In this document: positions 60,866 to 64,000 of the stretch, piece after piece
How the letters are laid out: each line of letters opens with the position of its first letter
Position numbering within the stretch: the stretch's first letter is position 1
Origin: Streptomyces sp. NBC_01142
GTDB lineage: Bacteria; Actinomycetota; Actinomycetes; Streptomycetales; Streptomycetaceae
Length of the DNA: 64,000 nucleotides
NCBI RefSeq assembly: GCF_026341125.1
Contig: NZ_JAPEOR010000002.1
Location: 682,001-746,000 of the forward strand
Direction of reading: 5' to 3'
Translations under genes and position numbers: made by a program
Notes under the pieces: generated by a model
What the model was told of the DNA's origin: nothing
The model's database searches: none
The model's input: the letters and a program-made list of their open reading frames with translations, nothing else

Positions 60866-61201
60866 CTAGATCTCGCCCCGCAGTTTGGCAAGCGCTTCGG
60901 CGAGGATCGCCTCGCCGTCCGCGTCGCTGCGCCGCTCGCGTACGTACGCAAGATGCGTCTTGTACGGCTCGGTGCGCGGCGGATCCGGCGGGCTGTCCCG
61001 GTCCTGACCGGCGGGGAACCCACAGCGCGGGCAGTCCCACGTGTCCGGGACCTGTGCGTCACTGGCGAAGCTCGGCTGCGTCTCGTGCCCGTTGGAGCAC
61101 CAGAAGGAGATGCGCAGGCGCGGCGCGGACTCGCCCCGCTCAGCCTCGCCCATCGGCCCCGCTCCGACCCGGCTTCCCCGGATCGCGTTGCCACTTGCCA
61201 C
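60866..61201 (-). CDS. rbpA: RNA polymerase-binding protein RbpA
   Basis: 111 residues. Zn-binding core with Cys35, His39, Cys57 and Cys60 (FWCSNGHETQPSFA, WDCPRCGFPAG), the basic linker/sigma-interaction domain PYKTHLAYVRERRSDADGEAILAEALAKLR, and an N-terminal GNAIRGSRVGAGPMGEAERGE tail. Activates transcription with HrdB-type sigma factors; in S. coelicolor it is a SigR target. GTG or ATG initiation is read from 61201. A possible promoter lies upstream (CTGGAC, 17 bases, TAGACT). Confidence 0.94.
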   Translation of the reverse strand: MASGNAIRGSRVGAGPMGEAERGESAPRLRISFWCSNGHETQPSFASDAQVPDTWDCPRCGFPAGQDRDSPPDPPRTEPYKTHLAYVRERRSDADGEAILAEALAKLRGEI

Positions 61202-61337
61202 GGTCGTAACTCCCTGCGTGATGGTGCTGCACAGCGTCTCACAGCGGCTGCGCCGCGAGTGCCCCAGTCTACGTAAGGCCCAACGCTCGTCCAGTGATTG
61301 GAGTTACCCCCCACCTCGGAACGGGGAAGGCTGCAGG

Positions 61338-61574
61338 TCAGCTGTCCAGCTTCATCAGCAGACCCAGTACGACAATGCACGCGAACCACAGCAGACCGAT
61401 AACTACCGTGATGCGGTCGAGGTTGCGCTCGGCGACGGAAGAGCCACCGACCGAGGACTGCATACCGCCACCGAACATGTCGGAGAGGCCGCCGCCCTTC
61501 CCCTTGTGCATCAGCACCAGCAGCATCATCAGCAGGCTGAAGACGATCAGGGCAATCGAGAACCCCATAATCAC
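61338..61574 (-). CDS. secG: Protein translocase subunit SecG
   Basis: 78 residues, two membrane helices (MGFSIALIVFSLLMMLLVLMH and LDRITVVIGLLWFACIVVLGLLM) joined by the Gly-rich loop KGKGGGLSDMFGGGMQSSVGGSSVAERN, typical of SecG. Part of SecYEG. GTG at 61574 is chosen because AGGAAG lies 11 bases upstream; ATG 61568 is two codons further in. Follows tpiA on the same strand. Confidence 0.93.
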   Translation of the reverse strand: MIMGFSIALIVFSLLMMLLVLMHKGKGGGLSDMFGGGMQSSVGGSSVAERNLDRITVVIGLLWFACIVVLGLLMKLDS

Positions 61575-61683
61575 GGCTGGACCAACTTCCTCGGACTGAT
61601 ACGGACGACGGGGGCCGGGCGGCATGTTCCATCATGCTCACTCGGCCCCCGCAAGGGTACGACGGATCCGCGCTACCGCATAC

Positions 61684-62472
61684 TTACTGGTCGCGGAACC
61701 GGACGATCTTGACGAACCCTTCGGCGTCCAGCGCCGCGCCACCCACCAGCGCACCGTCCACATCGGGCTGCGCCATGATCGCGGCGACATTCCCGGACTT
61801 CACCGAGCCGCCGTACTGGATGCGGACCTTGTCGGCCAGCTCCTGGGAGTACAGCTCGGCGAGCCGTCCGCGGATCGCGCCGCAGACCTCCTGCGCGTCC
61901 TCGGGCGTGGCGACTTCACCGGTGCCGATGGCCCACACCGGCTCGTACGCGATCACGATGGACTCGGCCTGCTCGGCCGGGATGTCCTTGAGTCCGCCGT
62001 CGAGCTGCGCCAGCGTGTACTCGACCTGATTGCCGGCCTTGCGGACGTCCAGGCCCTCGCCGATGCAGAGGATCGGGGTCAGGCCGTGCCGGTAGGCCGC
62101 CTTCACCTTGGCGTTGCAGAGCTCGTCCGTCTCGGCGTGGTACTGCCGGCGCTCGGAGTGGCCCACGGTGACGTAGGTGCACTTCAGCTTGGACAGCATC
62201 GGGCCCGAGATCTCACCGGTGTACGCACCGGAGTCGTGCGCCGAGAGGTCCTGGGCGCCGTACTTGATCTTGAGCTTGTCACCGTCGACCAGGGTCTGCA
62301 CGGACCGCAGGTCGGTGAAGGGCGGCAGAACGGCGACCTCGACGGCGTCGTAGTCCTTGTCCGCCAGGGCGAAGGAGAGCTTCTGGACGTGCGCGATGGC
62401 CTCGAGGTGGTTGAGGTTCATCTTCCAGTTGCCCGCCATGAGCGGGAAACGGCCCTTGGCAATATCAGTCAT
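61684..62472 (-). CDS. tpiA: Triosephosphate isomerase
   Basis: 262 residues. AGNWKMN with the catalytic Lys, [11 protein letters not shown] with catalytic His, [22 protein letters not shown] with catalytic Glu and flexible loop, and [11 protein letters not shown] phosphate-binding end. Seven bases after the pgk stop; part of gap-pgk-tpiA. Confidence 0.97.
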   Translation of the reverse strand: MTDIAKGRFPLMAGNWKMNLNHLEAIAHVQKLSFALADKDYDAVEVAVLPPFTDLRSVQTLVDGDKLKIKYGAQDLSAHDSGAYTGEISGPMLSKLKCTYVTVGHSERRQYHAETDELCNAKVKAAYRHGLTPILCIGEGLDVRKAGNQVEYTLAQLDGGLKDIPAEQAESIVIAYEPVWAIGTGEVATPEDAQEVCGAIRGRLAELYSQELADKVRIQYGGSVKSGNVAAIMAQPDVDGALVGGAALDAEGFVKIVRFRDQ

Positions 62473-62479
62473 CAGGGGG

Positions 62480-63691
62480 TCAGTCCTCCAGTGCGGCGAG
62501 GCCGGGGAGCGTCTTGCCCTCGAGGTACTCGAGGCTGGCGCCACCGCCGGTGGAAATGTGGCCGAATGCGTTCTCGTCGAAGCCCAGCGTGCGAACGGCC
62601 GCGGCCGAATCGCCGCCGCCGACGACGGTGAAGCCGTGGCTGCCGAGCAGCGCCTGGGCGACGGCCTTGGTTCCCCCGGCGTAGTCGGGGTGCTCGAAGA
62701 CGCCGACGGGGCCGTTCCAGAAGACGGTCTCGGCGTCGATGATCTTCGACGCGAACAGCTCTCGCGTCTTCGGGCCGATGTCCAGGCCCTCCTTGTCGGC
62801 GGGGATCTTGTCCGCGTCGACCGTGATGAAGTCGGCCGGGGCCTTGGTCTTGAGGTCCGGGAACTCGCCCGAGGCCAGGACGTCGACCGGCAGCACGAGC
62901 TCGACGCCGTTCTTCTCGGCGCGCTGCATGTACTCCCGGACGGTCGGGATCTGGTCCTCCTGCAGCAGCGAGATACCGACCTCGTGGCCCTGGGCCTTGA
63001 GGAAGGTGTACGCCATGCCGCCGCCGATCAGGATGCGGTCGGCCTTGCCGAGCAGCTGGTCGATGACGGCCAGCTTGTCGGAGACCTTGGCGCCGCCGAG
63101 GACGACCACGTACGGCCGGTTGACGGCGTCGGTGAGCTTCTTCAGGACGGCGACCTCGGTGGCGATGAGGTATCCGGCGGCGTGCGGCAGCCGGGCGGGG
63201 AGGTCGTAGACCGAGGCGTGCTTGCGGTGTACGGCTCCGAAGCCGTCGCCGACGTAAAGATCGGCGAGCTGCGCGAGCTGGTCGGCGAACGCGCCGCGCT
63301 CGGCGTCGTCCTTGGACGTCTCGCCGGCGTTGAAGCGCAGGTTCTCGATGACGGCGACCTGGCCGTCGGCGAGGCCCGCGACGACGGAGGTGGCGGACTC
63401 GCCGACGGTGTCGGTCGCGAACGCGACATCGGCGCCGAGGAGTTCACCGAGCCGCGCGGCGGCCGGGGCGAGCGAGAACACCGGGTCCGGAGCGCCCTTG
63501 GGGCGGCCCAGGTGGGAGGCGACGATGACGCGCGCACCCGCCTCGGCGAGCTTGGCGACCGTCGGCACAACAGCTCGGATACGGCCGTCGTCGGTGATGG
63601 TCGTGCCGTCGAGCGGCACGTTGAGGTCGGCGCGGACGAATACCCGCTTGCCCGCGACCCCTTCGGCGAGAAGTTCGTCGATCGTCTTCAT
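62480..63691 (-). CDS. pgk: Phosphoglycerate kinase
   Basis: 403 residues. N-domain [34 protein letters not shown]-domain [33 protein letters not shown] and the nucleotide loop [14 protein letters not shown] at 63691 follows TAGGAG. Between gap and tpiA. Confidence 0.97.
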   Translation of the reverse strand: MKTIDELLAEGVAGKRVFVRADLNVPLDGTTITDDGRIRAVVPTVAKLAEAGARVIVASHLGRPKGAPDPVFSLAPAAARLGELLGADVAFATDTVGESATSVVAGLADGQVAVIENLRFNAGETSKDDAERGAFADQLAQLADLYVGDGFGAVHRKHASVYDLPARLPHAAGYLIATEVAVLKKLTDAVNRPYVVVLGGAKVSDKLAVIDQLLGKADRILIGGGMAYTFLKAQGHEVGISLLQEDQIPTVREYMQRAEKNGVELVLPVDVLASGEFPDLKTKAPADFITVDADKIPADKEGLDIGPKTRELFASKIIDAETVFWNGPVGVFEHPDYAGGTKAVAQALLGSHGFTVVGGGDSAAAVRTLGFDENAFGHISTGGGASLEYLEGKTLPGLAALED

Positions 63692-63823
63692 ATGTGCAGG
63701 ACTCCTAGAGAGCGGCTCCACGACGCGCGGGGAGCACAGCAACCATTGATTGAGTAGCCCCTGCGGCGAGCTGTCACGTCCGCGCGCGCGGGCGGCGGCT
63801 CAGCCGCAAAGGGTGACGTGCGT

Positions 63824-63863
63824 CAGGGCTCGAACCGCGCCGCATTGCGCTGCCCGAGCCCTG
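63824..63863 (-). terminator. Hairpin between gap and pgk
   Basis: CAGGGCTCG (63824-63832) pairs with CGAGCCCTG (63855-63863) around a 22-base loop that can itself pair (GCGC and GCGC). It lies 31 bases after the gap stop and may partially terminate gap transcription before pgk. Confidence 0.5.
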
Positions 63864-63893
63864 TCGTTCACATCGTGCTGCTCTCGTTGCTGA

Positions 63894-64000
<107 letters not shown>

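Overview
The window is chromosomal DNA of a Streptomyces (high-GC actinomycete). Codons carry strong third-position GC, starts are often GTG or TTG, genes commonly overlap by ATGA or GTGA, and several promoters lie only about 7 bases before the start codon, as in leaderless actinobacterial mRNAs. From about 32 kb onward the gene order (suf operon, ctaA/ctaB, tkt-tal-zwf-opcA-pgl, pgi, rbpA, secG-tpiA-pgk-gap) is the conserved Streptomyces core order, which I recall as the SCO1919-SCO1947 region of S. coelicolor. No insertion sequence, prophage, CRISPR array or standard tRNA/rRNA gene was seen.

Left part (1-16 kb) is more accessory. It holds a DsbA-family end fragment, a DUF574 methyltransferase, a deletion scar that fused the remnants of a divergent AraC regulator / MFS transporter pair, and a uronate/glucarate catabolic set split in two: aldehyde dehydrogenase plus IclR regulator at 2.8-5.2 kb, and KdgD plus uronate dehydrogenase at 10.4-12.5 kb. 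Both halves carry the same TGTTC-n8-GAACA-like operator. Between them lie a membrane protein/histidine kinase/LuxR regulator operon, a PbpA-like penicillin-binding protein and a streptothricin-acetyltransferase-like GNAT protein. A two-domain TerD protein, a stand-alone PcrA-tail-like small protein and an ACC deaminase with its GntR regulator follow.

The most striking locus is 17.8-18.3 kb. A Ro60/Rsr (TROVE) gene is preceded by three tandem Y-RNA-like units on the same strand. They share a Ro-binding-type bulged helix whose pairing covaries among the copies, and two of them carry a circularly permuted tRNA-like module (T arm, capped acceptor stem, D arm). A stem-loop covers the Rsr ribosome-binding site.

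Middle part (18-32 kb): a Tat-exported PhoX/DUF839 protein, an SDR, GC-rich tandem repeats, a large conserved hypothetical, a secreted endonuclease/exonuclease/phosphatase, a two-domain antibiotic-monooxygenase-fold protein, two lipoproteins, lysine-pathway genes dapA and dapD, a TetR/SMR efflux pair with two palindromic operators, a membrane protein and a VOC protein whose start lies in a perfect 20-bp fold-back repeat.

Right part (32-64 kb): the sufR-B-D-Rieske-C-S-U-T iron-sulfur assembly operon with a CAAC-N6-GTTG site at a probably leaderless sufR start; a 1187-residue secreted subtilase; an ABC-2 transporter whose ATPase and permease genes are separated by a triplicated junction forming two ATGA-coupled mini-ORFs; haem A/O synthesis (ctaA, ctaB); the oxidative and non-oxidative pentose phosphate operon; two PH-domain membrane proteins; pgi; rbpA; secG; and the glycolytic genes tpiA-pgk-gap, the last cut by the window edge.
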